The notes under the pieces were generated by a model. It was not told the origin of the DNA. It saw only the letters and a list, made by a program, of their open reading frames with translations, and searched no databases. Source: Firmicutes bacterium CAG:145 (GTDB taxonomy: Bacteria > Bacillota > Clostridia > Peptostreptococcales > Anaerovoracaceae). Taken from it: DNA of 25,194 nucleotides. A program made the position numbers and the translations under genes. The DNA is taken from contig FR882593.1 in NCBI GenBank assembly GCA_000435715.1, positions 199,092 to 224,285 on the forward strand, read 5' to 3'. Below are positions 1 through 6,745 of this stretch, piece by piece. The stretch's first letter is position 1. Every line of letters starts with the position of its first letter.

Positions 1-776
1 TGGCCGGGACAGCCAATGAAGAGGAGACTGCCGGCGAAAGCAGAAGTTCTGATACAAGAGAAGAGGAATCAGCAGAAGTTTCCGCCCAGACCAGCTGGGG
101 GCTTTCTTTTCAGCAGGAAGGCGCAGCGCCGGTAGGGAATGCCACGCCAGAATACCTGAAAGAATACGGAGCCTATTATATAGATGAAGAAGGCGCGGAG
201 GAAAAGAACATCTATCTGACTTTTGACGCCGGATATGAAAACGGATATACGTCAGATATTCTGGACGTGTTAAAAGAAGAGGAAGTTCCGGCGACCTTTT
301 TTCTTGTAGGCAATTACATTGAGCAGAGCCCGGATCTGGTCAAGAGAATGGAAAAAGAAGGCCATACGGTGGGGAATCATACCATGCACCATCCCGACAT
401 GGCTTCCATATCAGAAAAAGAAGCATTTAAAAAGGAACTCGAAGATCTGGAAGCCCTGTATAAAGAGACTACCGGCAAGGATATGAAAAAGATATACAGA
501 CCTCCTCAGGGCAAATACAGTGAAGAAAATCTGAAACAAGCCTCAGATATGGGATACACGACTGTGTTCTGGAGCCTGGCTTATGTGGACTGGTACGAAG
601 ATAAACAGCCCACGAGAGAAGAAGCTCTCAACAAACTCAACGGCAGAATACACCCAGGAGCTATAGTTCTTCTTCACAGTACTTCTAAGACTAACAGCAA
701 GATATTACAGGAGCTCATTCAGGGCTGGAAGGAACAGGGATATAAATTTTGCAGTATTGATAATTTGTTAACTTGA
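1..776 (+). CDS. pdaA: PdaA-type polysaccharide deacetylase, 5' end outside window
   Basis: Probably the delta-lactam-forming de-N-acetylase that removes acetyl groups from muramic acid during spore-cortex synthesis, acting outside the membrane. The reading frame is open from base 3, so the signal or anchor region lies before the window. A low-complexity Glu/Ser/Ala-rich linker (bases 3-100) precedes the NodB-type catalytic domain. Visible motifs are YLTFDAGYENGY (motif 1; Ala replaces the second acid, as in PdaA relatives that carry DNGYENGY), GNHTMHHPD (the metal-binding H-x3-H), YRPPQG, TVFWSLAYVDW and HPGAIVLLH. This motif set is characteristic of PdaA rather than generic chitin deacetylases. 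A gene of this type implies a spore-former, which agrees with the cotJC fragment downstream. The stop codon overlaps the -35 box of the following small-RNA promoter. Confidence 0.85.
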   Translation, partial: AGTANEEETAGESRSSDTREEESAEVSAQTSWGLSFQQEGAAPVGNATPEYLKEYGAYYIDEEGAEEKNIYLTFDAGYENGYTSDILDVLKEEEVPATFFLVGNYIEQSPDLVKRMEKEGHTVGNHTMHHPDMASISEKEAFKKELEDLEALYKETTGKDMKKIYRPPQGKYSEENLKQASDMGYTTVFWSLAYVDWYEDKQPTREEALNKLNGRIHPGAIVLLHSTSKTNSKILQELIQGWKEQGYKFCSIDNLLT

Positions 777-801
777 TAAATTGCTGAAGTTGTTGTATAC
801 T
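773..801 (+). promoter_or_regulatory. Sigma-A promoter for a short RNA
   Basis: TTGATA at 773-778 and TATACT at 796-801 are separated by 17 bases. The -35 box overlaps the pdaA stop codon. The predicted start is near 808, about 105 bases before a strong terminator, and no credible gene lies between them. Confidence 0.65.
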
Positions 802-807
802 GAAAAA

Positions 808-943
808 GTACTATATGCTGCGGTGAGGACTTTTATCAGACATTATTGTTAAAACCGGAATTATTATATGGTCCCGCGCCGGCATCGAGTGCGGTGTGTG
901 ATTATTTATAGAAAAGACAAGGGCAGTCAGGCCCTTGTCTTTA
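808..943 (+). ncRNA. Candidate small RNA of about 135 nt, unidentified
   Basis: A near-consensus promoter starts transcription near 808, and a 12-bp-stem terminator ends it near 943. No reading frame with a ribosome site lies between. CTATA (811-815) can pair with TATAG (906-910) to close the transcript body. GGAC near 827 and GTCC near 870 can pair inside it. I do not recognise the family. Size, own promoter and terminator are compatible with 6S RNA or a lineage-specific sRNA, but I could not confirm 6S hallmarks. The alternative is a long leader ending in an attenuator, but the next gene (1153) has its own promoter, which makes that less likely. Confidence 0.5.
913..943 (+). terminator. Intrinsic terminator of the small RNA
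   Basis: AAAGACAAGGGC (913-924), loop AGTCAG, then GCCCTTGTCTTT (931-942) form a perfect 12-bp stem that ends in T residues. The rest of the gap to 1076 shows nothing I can assign. Confidence 0.85.
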
Positions 944-1076
944 CTTTGCCGATAAAATGCAGCAAACATCAGAGATCTGCGCTGCTCATGGCATCGGCGC
1001 CGGATGCCTCGCTTTCGGCAAAGCTTATAAAACAGCGGAAAATTTTAGGTGTCTGGTAAAAATATGGAAAAAAGTG

Positions 1077-1105
1077 TTGCGTTTTTATACAAAGTTTTGT
1101 ATAAT
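1077..1105 (+). promoter_or_regulatory. Sigma-A promoter of the amino-acid ABC operon
   Basis: TTGCGT (1077-1082), a 17-base spacer and a perfect TATAAT (1100-1105). The expected start near 1112 gives a leader of about 40 bases before the permease ATG at 1153. Confidence 0.7.
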
Positions 1106-1152
1106 TATGTTTAAAGAAAAAGATAAAAAGTTGCAAAGGAAATGAAAGAGTA

Positions 1153-1821
1153 ATGGAATTGTATCTGCAAGGAATATTGATAGCGCTCAAAGGCGCGCCT
1201 GCCACCATAGGAGTCAGCCTGTTTGCCGTAGTTATTGGAGCGGCTGTAGGTCTTGGATTTGCGCTGATGAAACAGTCTCGCAACAAACTGGTAAGGGCGA
1301 TAGCAAAGATATACATAGAGATAGTGAGGGGAACTCCTATGATAGTTCAGGCCCTCATAATGGCCTTCGGCATCCCGTATCTGCTGCAGCAGAACGGAAT
1401 ACCGTTTAAATGGCCTGAACTCATAATACCGGCTATGATAGTATGCGGCCTCAACAGTGCAGCATATATGGCCGAAGTCATACGAGGAGGTATTCAGGCT
1501 GTGGATCCGGGACAGGTGGAAGCTGCCCAGTCTCTTGGCATGAGCAAGGGTCAGATAAACAGACTCATCGTTTTGCCGCAGGCTTTCAGGATTGTCATTC
1601 CTTCCTTCGGAAACGAATTTATAACGCTTATCAAAGAGACCGCAGTGCTGTCATATGTGGGCATCGTAGAAATACTTAGAAGCGCTCAGCTCTGGAATGC
1701 GGCTACTCTGGCCACATTCCCGGCGTATATAGGAGCCGCCGTGGTTTATCTGGCTCTCACTTTCCCTCTCTCAAGAGGCGTGGCAGCTCTTGAAAAACGC
1801 TTGGCAAAGGAGGGCGAATAA
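1153..1821 (+). CDS. Polar amino-acid ABC transporter permease (HisM/GlnP family)
   Basis: A 222-residue inner-membrane permease of the glutamine/arginine/cystine-type uptake family. It contains several hydrophobic segments and the family's EAA loop with the ATPase-contact glycine, seen in EAAQSLGMSKGQINRLIVLPQA (read as EAAQSLGMSKGQ then RLIVLPQA). The motif GTPMIVQ after the second segment is also typical. Length is normal for this family. The ATPase follows one base after the stop, so the two are one operon. No substrate-binding protein is encoded next to it; it may lie elsewhere. The substrate cannot be named from sequence. Confidence 0.9.
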   Translation: MELYLQGILIALKGAPATIGVSLFAVVIGAAVGLGFALMKQSRNKLVRAIAKIYIEIVRGTPMIVQALIMAFGIPYLLQQNGIPFKWPELIIPAMIVCGLNSAAYMAEVIRGGIQAVDPGQVEAAQSLGMSKGQINRLIVLPQAFRIVIPSFGNEFITLIKETAVLSYVGIVEILRSAQLWNAATLATFPAYIGAAVVYLALTFPLSRGVAALEKRLAKEGE

Positions 1822-1822
1822 G

Positions 1823-2539
1823 ATGATAAAAGCTACCGGTATACATAAACATTTCAACGGGCTGCATGCTGTAAAAGGAGTGGACATCACCGTCGAGGAC
1901 GGAGAAGTCTTGTGCATAATAGGGCCTTCCGGATCCGGAAAAAGTACTCTTTTGAGATGTCTGAACATGCTCGAAATACCTGACGGGGGAACGGTAGAGG
2001 TGGACGGCCAGAGTGTCACTTCAGAAAATCTGCAGCAGATGAGGACGAAGATGGCCATGGTTTTTCAAAATTTCAACCTCTTCAGCCATCTCACCGTCTT
2101 AGATAACATAACGATAGCTCCCGTACACGTGAAAGGACAGGAGAAAGGCGCCGCCGAGGAAAAAGCTAGGGACTTGCTTAAACTGGTAGGCCTTGAAGAA
2201 AAGGCGGGAGCGTATCCGAGAAACCTTTCCGGAGGTCAGAAACAGAGGGTCGCCATAGCCAGGGCGCTGGCGATGGACCCTGAGATAATACTCTTTGACG
2301 AACCTACTTCGGCTCTGGATCCCGAGATGGTGGGGGAAGTTCTGGATGTGATGAAGAAACTGGCAGAAGAAGGTATGACCATGCTGGTGGTGACTCATGA
2401 GATGGGGTTTGCCAAAGAGGTGGCAGATGACATAATCTTTATGGCCGAAGGAGAAGTGGTCGAGAGCGGCAGCGCTGAACAGATATTTGAACATCCGCAT
2501 CATGAGAGAACTAAAAGTTTCTTAAAGAAAGTCCTCTGA
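1823..2539 (+). CDS. Polar amino-acid ABC transporter ATPase (GlnQ/HisP type)
   Basis: The 238-residue ATPase that powers the preceding permease at the cytoplasmic face. Walker A is GPSGSGKST near residue 32, the Q-loop is FQNFNLF, the signature is LSGGQKQR, Walker B is IILFDEPTSALDPE, and the switch histidine lies in VVTHEMGFA. The start at 1823 is set by AAGGAGGG at 1807-1814, inside the end of the permease gene. A longer in-frame extension from 1790 is rejected because it would cover this ribosome site and adds unconserved residues. A strong terminator follows at 2635. Confidence 0.92.
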   Translation: MIKATGIHKHFNGLHAVKGVDITVEDGEVLCIIGPSGSGKSTLLRCLNMLEIPDGGTVEVDGQSVTSENLQQMRTKMAMVFQNFNLFSHLTVLDNITIAPVHVKGQEKGAAEEKARDLLKLVGLEEKAGAYPRNLSGGQKQRVAIARALAMDPEIILFDEPTSALDPEMVGEVLDVMKKLAEEGMTMLVVTHEMGFAKEVADDIIFMAEGEVVESGSAEQIFEHPHHERTKSFLKKVL

Positions 2540-2634
2540 TTTCATCAGGCGAGATCCATATGGCGCCTATAGACAATGAGGGCATATGGAAGCCGCCGGT
2601 GAGATAATGATTTTAATACATCAATCACACAAAC

Positions 2635-2670
2635 AGAGATTCCCGGGCATGCCGCCCGGGAATCTCTATT
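2635..2670 (+). terminator. Terminator after the ABC operon
   Basis: AGAGATTCCCGGGC (2635-2648), loop ATGCC, then GCCCGGGAATCTCT (2654-2667) make a perfect 14-bp stem. The T-tract is short and interrupted (ATTTGATAT), so some read-through is possible. The 95 bases before it show no gene. Confidence 0.8.
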
Positions 2671-2718
2671 TGATATACGGCATGAGATATATAGCGCGTC
2701 TGTTATTATAATTTAGTT

Positions 2719-2747
2719 TTGAAATGAAGAGCTCTCTGATGTATAAT
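2719..2747 (+). promoter_or_regulatory. Sigma-A promoter of the nuclease gene
   Basis: TTGAAA (2719-2724), a 17-base spacer and TATAAT (2742-2747). The start near 2754 leaves about 26 bases before the GTG chosen as start of the nuclease. Confidence 0.7.
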
Positions 2748-2779
2748 GATCTAAAACTACTTTTATGGAAGGTACTGAA

Positions 2780-3694
2780 GTGAAAAACAGATTTAAAACT
2801 ATGGTGGCAGTCATCCTTCTGGCCGCCGTATTATCTTTAAGCGGCTGCGGAGACCGTCAAATTCAGACTGCGGCAGATCAAAGTTCCCAGGTATCCTATG
2901 AGCAGCTGAGCGATATTCCCGAATTTTACGGAGAACCATATGTGACCCTCTCCGGTAATGCGCCGGATTTCAGCCGGGAAGACATGGCTGCTGATTCCTT
3001 TGAAAACTACAGTCAGCTGGACAGTCTGGGCAGGTGCGGACAGGCTTATGCGATGATAAGCACAGAGACTATGCCGACGGAGAAGAGGGGGAGCATAGGG
3101 CAGATAAAACCCAGCGGCTGGCATACAGTCAGGTATGATGATCTGATCTCCGATAAATATCTGTATAACAGGTGTCATCTGATAGGATTTCAGTTGGCGG
3201 GAGAAAATGCCAACGAAAAAAATCTGATAACGGGCACCAGATATATGAACGTAGAGGGCATGCTTCCCTTTGAAGATGAGGTGGCCGATTACGTAAAGGA
3301 AACGGGCAACAGAGTTCTCTATAGAGTCACTCCCGTATATGAGGGAGACGATCTGGTGGCAAGAGGCGTAGTTATGGAAGCATATTCGGTTGAAGACTCC
3401 GGAGAAGGAGTTTCCTTCAACGTGTTTGTATATAATGTCCAGCCGGGAATCGTGATAGATTATGCCACCGGCGACAGCCAAAGAGCAGATACTTCTATGC
3501 CCGTAGATGATGACAAACCTGCTTTGGAACAGTCGGATCAGCTCTATGTACTGAACAACAGCACAAAAAAATTCCATCTACCAGAGTGTGCCAGTGCAGA
3601 TAAGATAAAATCAGAAAACAGAGAGGAGACGAAGACGAGCCGCAAGAGCCTCATGAGTATGGGATATGAACCCTGTGGCAACTGTAATCCTTAG
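2780..3694 (+). CDS. Secreted lipoprotein DNA/RNA non-specific endonuclease
   Basis: A 304-residue exported nuclease of the Endonuclea_NS_2/EndA-like family, likely degrading extracellular DNA at the cell surface. The start is taken as GTG 2780, because GGAAGG at 2767-2772 is a well-spaced ribosome site for it and the ATG at 2765 has none. This start gives a clean signal peptide: basic KNRFK, a hydrophobic core, and the lipobox LSGC. The nuclease core follows, with PSGWHTVRYD, LYNRCHLIG (catalytic His region), NEKNLITGTRYMN (metal-binding Asn) and a conserved MEAYSVED segment. The C-terminal 50 residues form a separate zinc-binding-like module, FHLPEC...GYEPCGNCNP, resembling the Ada metal-binding domain found at the end of other secreted nucleases. 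The WYL gene starts three bases downstream. Confidence 0.85.
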   Translation: MKNRFKTMVAVILLAAVLSLSGCGDRQIQTAADQSSQVSYEQLSDIPEFYGEPYVTLSGNAPDFSREDMAADSFENYSQLDSLGRCGQAYAMISTETMPTEKRGSIGQIKPSGWHTVRYDDLISDKYLYNRCHLIGFQLAGENANEKNLITGTRYMNVEGMLPFEDEVADYVKETGNRVLYRVTPVYEGDDLVARGVVMEAYSVEDSGEGVSFNVFVYNVQPGIVIDYATGDSQRADTSMPVDDDKPALEQSDQLYVLNNSTKKFHLPECASADKIKSENREETKTSRKSLMSMGYEPCGNCNP

Positions 3695-3697
3695 AAT

Positions 3698-4696
3698 ATG
3701 GCTAAACATTCCAATCAAAAACTTAAAATATTATATCTGATGAAGATAATGGAACAAAATACCGACGATAAGCACGGGCTTACCATGGGCGAGATAATAA
3801 CTGCACTGAGGGGATATGGTATAGATTCCGAGAGAAAAAGTCTGTACGACGACTTTGACGTGCTCAGAACTTTCGGCATGGATATACAGCAGCGTAGAGG
3901 AAAAGAAGTACGATACCACCTTGCCAGCAGAGACTTTGAGCTTCCGGAGCTTAAGTTGCTGGTAGATTCTGTACAGTCTTCCAAGTTTATAACTCACAAG
4001 AAGAGCAGGACGCTCATAAGAAAGATAGAAAACCTTCTGAGCAGATACGAGGCTAAAGAGCTGCAACGCCAGGTATTCGTGGCCAATCGTATAAAAGCGA
4101 TGAACGAGAGCATTTATTATGTGGTTGACGATATACATAAAGCAATATCAGAGGACAGACAGATTTCCTTTCAGTATTATGAATGGAATGTAAAGAAGCA
4201 GAAGCAGCTGAGAAAGAACGGACAAGTCTACAAAGTAAGCCCGTGGGTGCTGACCTGGGATGATGAGAATTATTACATGATAGCCTATGACAGCCAAAGC
4301 GGAATCATCAAACATTACAGAGTAGATAAGATGCTGGGCATACGAGTCTGCGCCGAAAAGAGGCAGGGAGCCCAGCTGTTTAAAGATTTCGATATGGGAT
4401 TATATTCCAAGAAGACCTTCGGGATGTACGGAGGAAGAGACGAGCAGGTAACGCTGCTTTGCGACAATAAGATGGCAGGTGTAATAATAGACAGGTTCGG
4501 ACGTGATGTGGTGATGAAAGAAAGAGATCAGGATACTTTTGAGGCGGCGGTTAAAGTTGCAGTCAGCCCTCTCTTTCTCACATGGGTCATGAACTTTGGC
4601 GGCAGTATAAGGATAACGTCTCCGGAAACGGTCATAGACGAATATATAGATACGGCCAGAAAGGCGATACAGATATATGAAAAGAACGACAGATAA
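3698..4696 (+). CDS. WYL-domain transcriptional regulator
   Basis: A 332-residue cytoplasmic regulator. Residues 1-70 form a winged helix-turn-helix (LTMGEIITALRGYGI, then RKSLYDDFDVL), the middle is helical, and the WYL ligand-sensing domain spans roughly residues 145-220, with YKVSPWVLTWDDENYYMIAY as its core strand and KHYRVDKM after it. A WCX-like C-terminal extension completes it. It starts three bases after the nuclease stop without a strong ribosome site of its own, suggesting translational coupling. Its 3' end overlaps the start of azlC by 20 bases. It may regulate this cluster; the ligand is unknown. Confidence 0.88.
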   Translation: MAKHSNQKLKILYLMKIMEQNTDDKHGLTMGEIITALRGYGIDSERKSLYDDFDVLRTFGMDIQQRRGKEVRYHLASRDFELPELKLLVDSVQSSKFITHKKSRTLIRKIENLLSRYEAKELQRQVFVANRIKAMNESIYYVVDDIHKAISEDRQISFQYYEWNVKKQKQLRKNGQVYKVSPWVLTWDDENYYMIAYDSQSGIIKHYRVDKMLGIRVCAEKRQGAQLFKDFDMGLYSKKTFGMYGGRDEQVTLLCDNKMAGVIIDRFGRDVVMKERDQDTFEAAVKVAVSPLFLTWVMNFGGSIRITSPETVIDEYIDTARKAIQIYEKNDR

Positions 4697-5401
4697 TTCT
4701 GATATAAAGAGAGCTTTCAGGGCTTCGCTACCTGTCTTTGCAGGCTATATAGTGCTGGGGATAGGTTAATTTTATTGAAAACCAAGGGTTACGGACTCTT
4801 GTGGGCCGCCTTGTCCAGCGTCTTTGTATATGCAGGTTCACTGCAATATGTTATGGTAAACCTCATAGCTGCAGGGGCGCCTCTCATAACTACGGCGCTG
4901 ACGGCAGTGATGGTAAACGCCAGACATCTTTTTTATGGCATTTCCATGATCGACAGATACAAGGGAGCGGGAAAGAAGAAGCCTTACTTGATCTTTGCCC
5001 TCACCGATGAGACTTACTCGCTCATATGCAGCGACGAGAGTGTGAGAGGAGTCAGAGACAGACACAGATATTATTTTTTCCTGTCCATGTTCAACCAGAT
5101 TTACTGGATAACAGGAAGAGTCATGGGTTCTGTTTTGGGCGGCCTCATAACATTCAGCACTGAAGGGATAGATTTTGCCCTCACAGCTTTGTTTGTCACC
5201 ATCTTCGTAGACCAGTGGCTGAGCACAAAAGATCATCGGGCCGCTTTGACAGGCGTCATAGCTTCGGTGGTATGTCTTCTGATTTTTGGGGCAGATAATT
5301 TTTTGATTACCGCCATGCTATGTATAACTGCGGCCCTTACTGTCATGAGAAGTAAGCTTTCACGAGAGAGCATAATAGAAGATGAGGGAGGAGACGACTG
5401 A
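4677..5401 (+). pseudogene. azlC: azlC, branched-chain amino-acid exporter subunit, frameshifted near codon 30
   Basis: AzlC with AzlD forms an inner-membrane exporter of branched-chain amino acids. The ancestral start is ATG 4677, inside the end of the WYL gene. This frame reads a good AzlC start (KRAFRASLPVFAGYIVLGIG) and then hits TAA at 4767. The remaining 208 residues continue in another frame from about 4770: ILLKTKGYGLLWAALSS, then the family segment NARHLFYG, then further membrane segments, to the stop at 5399-5401. The family normally reads GIGFGI at the junction, so a loss of four bases at about 4767 explains the break. The only start left for the long part is TTG 4775, which lacks a ribosome site and omits the first membrane segment. 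Loss of function or a sequencing error are both possible. The stop overlaps the azlD ATG. Confidence 0.8.
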
Positions 5402-5727
5402 TGAACGACACACATACTATATTGATCATTGCTGTTTCTGCCGCAGTGACTATTATACTCAGATTTTTCCCGTTCGTAATCTTCGGAGGTGACCGCCCCA
5501 CTCCCGGATATATAGTGTATCTGGGCAAAGTGCTGCCCTATGCTATAATGGGGATGCTGGTGGTGTTCTGCCTGAAAAATATAACCTTTATCTCCGCCCC
5601 TTTTGGCATGCCTGAGATAATATCATGCTCATTGGTCGCGGCGCTTCATATATGGAAGAGAAACACTCTGCTGAGTATAATAGGTGGAACTGTCTGTTAC
5701 ATGCTCTTGATACAATTGATATTTTGA
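5401..5727 (+). CDS. azlD: AzlD-family branched-chain amino-acid transport protein
   Basis: A small membrane protein of 108 residues, the partner of AzlC in branched-chain amino-acid export. Three to four hydrophobic segments are visible, with the family motif RFFPFVIFG after the first and YLGKVLPYAIMGML next. Length is typical. The ATG overlaps the azlC stop (TGATG), a coupled arrangement, so the frameshift in azlC could also lower AzlD translation. Confidence 0.85.
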   Translation: MNDTHTILIIAVSAAVTIILRFFPFVIFGGDRPTPGYIVYLGKVLPYAIMGMLVVFCLKNITFISAPFGMPEIISCSLVAALHIWKRNTLLSIIGGTVCYMLLIQLIF

Positions 5728-5833
5728 CATAAAAACTTCCTCCGGCACAGACCAAAGTCCTGATTATTGGACAGTGGTAGTGGTACAATATGAACATAAC
5801 ATAAGAAAGTTCATATATTAGGAGGTAAGTAAA

Positions 5834-5926
5834 ATGAAAAAGTTCAGAAAAGGAATCTTAGAGTTTTTGACTATTCTCGTCATCTGCGCGCCGCTGGTAT
5901 ATATTTCGGATATGATGTATCAGTAA
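5834..5926 (+). CDS. 30-residue membrane microprotein
   Basis: ATG 5834 follows an excellent ribosome site (GGAGGTAAGTAAA), and an extended -10 (TGGTACAAT, 5781-5789) lies about 45 bases upstream. The product starts with a basic MKKFRKG, has one hydrophobic segment (about residues 11-24) and ends YISDMMYQ. I recognise no family. It could be a membrane regulatory peptide or a toxin-like peptide. The strong ribosome site and basic-hydrophobic layout make it more than a chance frame. A structured stretch with a T-run follows. Confidence 0.55.
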   Translation: MKKFRKGILEFLTILVICAPLVYISDMMYQ

Positions 5927-5943
5927 TCAGTAAAAAGAGCAGG

Positions 5944-6035
5944 GCGCCGCTTGAGGATGCGGTTCATGACTCATTCTCTTGCTGTCTGATGATGATCCCA
6001 TGAAATGTCTGCTTTTTTAGACGGCGCGGCTTTTT
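5944..6035 (+). other. Long-range hairpin with T-run after the microprotein
   Basis: GCGCCG (5944-5949) pairs with CGGCGC (6022-6027), and nested inside TTCATG (5963-5968) pairs with CATGAA (5999-6004). The element ends GGCTTTTT. It may be an unusual terminator or a structured 3' tail of the microprotein message. Confidence 0.4.
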
Positions 6036-6101
6036 AAATCGCGGCTGAGTTTTAACAATCTGGTCTGCCTTCTGACCTAAGATGAAGCCGGCGATTACAA
6101 C

Positions 6102-6152
6102 AAATGCGAACATACTTTCGGTCCAGTGGACGAGAGGATGTTCGCATTTTTA
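6102..6152 (+). terminator. Hairpin terminator between convergent units
   Basis: AAATGCGAACAT (6102-6113) pairs with ATGTTCGCATTT (6138-6149), with an inner GTCC/GGAC stem, followed by TT. It lies between the rightward microprotein unit and the leftward cotJC fragment. The rest of 5927-6199 holds nothing else I can assign. Confidence 0.65.
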
Positions 6153-6199
6153 AAAGCTTTGATCTATAGCGCCTGCCAGACAGACGCTTTTCGCAAAAG

Positions 6200-6721
6200 T
6201 TATCTCATATCGAATTCAGGGTTTATTGCATAAAAGTTTTTGCTGTCCAGTTTATCCTGTATGAATCTCAGACCTTCACCGAAACGCTGATAATGTACGA
6301 TCTCACGTTCACGGAGGAACCGTATCGGGTCGATGACATCGGGATCGTCGGCCATTCTGAGAATGTTGTCATAAGTCAGACGGGCTTTTTGCTCTGCTGC
6401 CATGTCTTCTTGGATATCCGCTATAGCGTCTCCGGTTACGGAGAAGGTGGCCGCAGAGAACGGCATACCTGAAGCAAATTGAGGATATACACCTGCGGTG
6501 TGATCGACGAAGTAATCTTCCATGCCTGCGGCCTTCACTTCTTCTATCGTCATGTTTCTCGTGAGCTGATGGACGATGGTGCAGACCATTTCCAGATGAG
6601 CGAGCTCTTCTGTACCCACGTCGTTGAGTATTCCGGCTACTTCTCTGTACGGCATGGAACAGCGCTGAGAAAGGTAGCGCAGCGAAGCTCCGAGCTCGCC
6701 GTGAGGACCTCCATACTTCAA
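6200..6721 (-). pseudogene. cotJC: cotJC (manganese-catalase-like spore coat protein), 5' end displaced by prophage
   Basis: CotJC is a ferritin-like, manganese-catalase-family protein of the inner spore coat. About 173 residues remain, matching the family from YGGPHGELGASLRYLSQR to the end (DSKNFYAINPEF). Conserved metal-ligand regions are present: EELAHLEM, AAEQKAR and REREIVHYQRF. Intact relatives have another 25-30 residues, usually beginning MWxYEKKLQYPV; these are missing. The frame is open a little further, to 6751, but there it overlaps the recombinase end and reads nothing CotJC-like. The first available start is TTG 6721 without a ribosome site, so the fragment is probably not translated. 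The break coincides with the prophage end, so the lost codons should lie beyond the right prophage junction, and excision would rebuild the gene. Confidence 0.85.
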
Positions 6722-6745
6722 ATGCGTATAATTAGAGGCGGAAAT
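6700..6745. other. attL region, prophage/cotJC junction
   Basis: Recognisable CotJC coding (LKYGGP...) begins at about 6721, and the recombinase stop is at 6732-6734. Crossover must lie in or next to this interval. Serine recombinases share only a very short core, so the exact crossover cannot be set without the right end or the empty site. Confidence 0.65.

Noticed and set aside
868..1059. Open frame of 63 codons after pdaA
   Set aside because: It runs straight through the 12-bp terminator at 913-942 and has no ribosome site.
6200..6721. cotJC fragment as a functional short gene starting at TTG 6721
   Set aside because: No ribosome site precedes the TTG, and the conserved N-terminus is absent; it is treated as a displaced 3' part.
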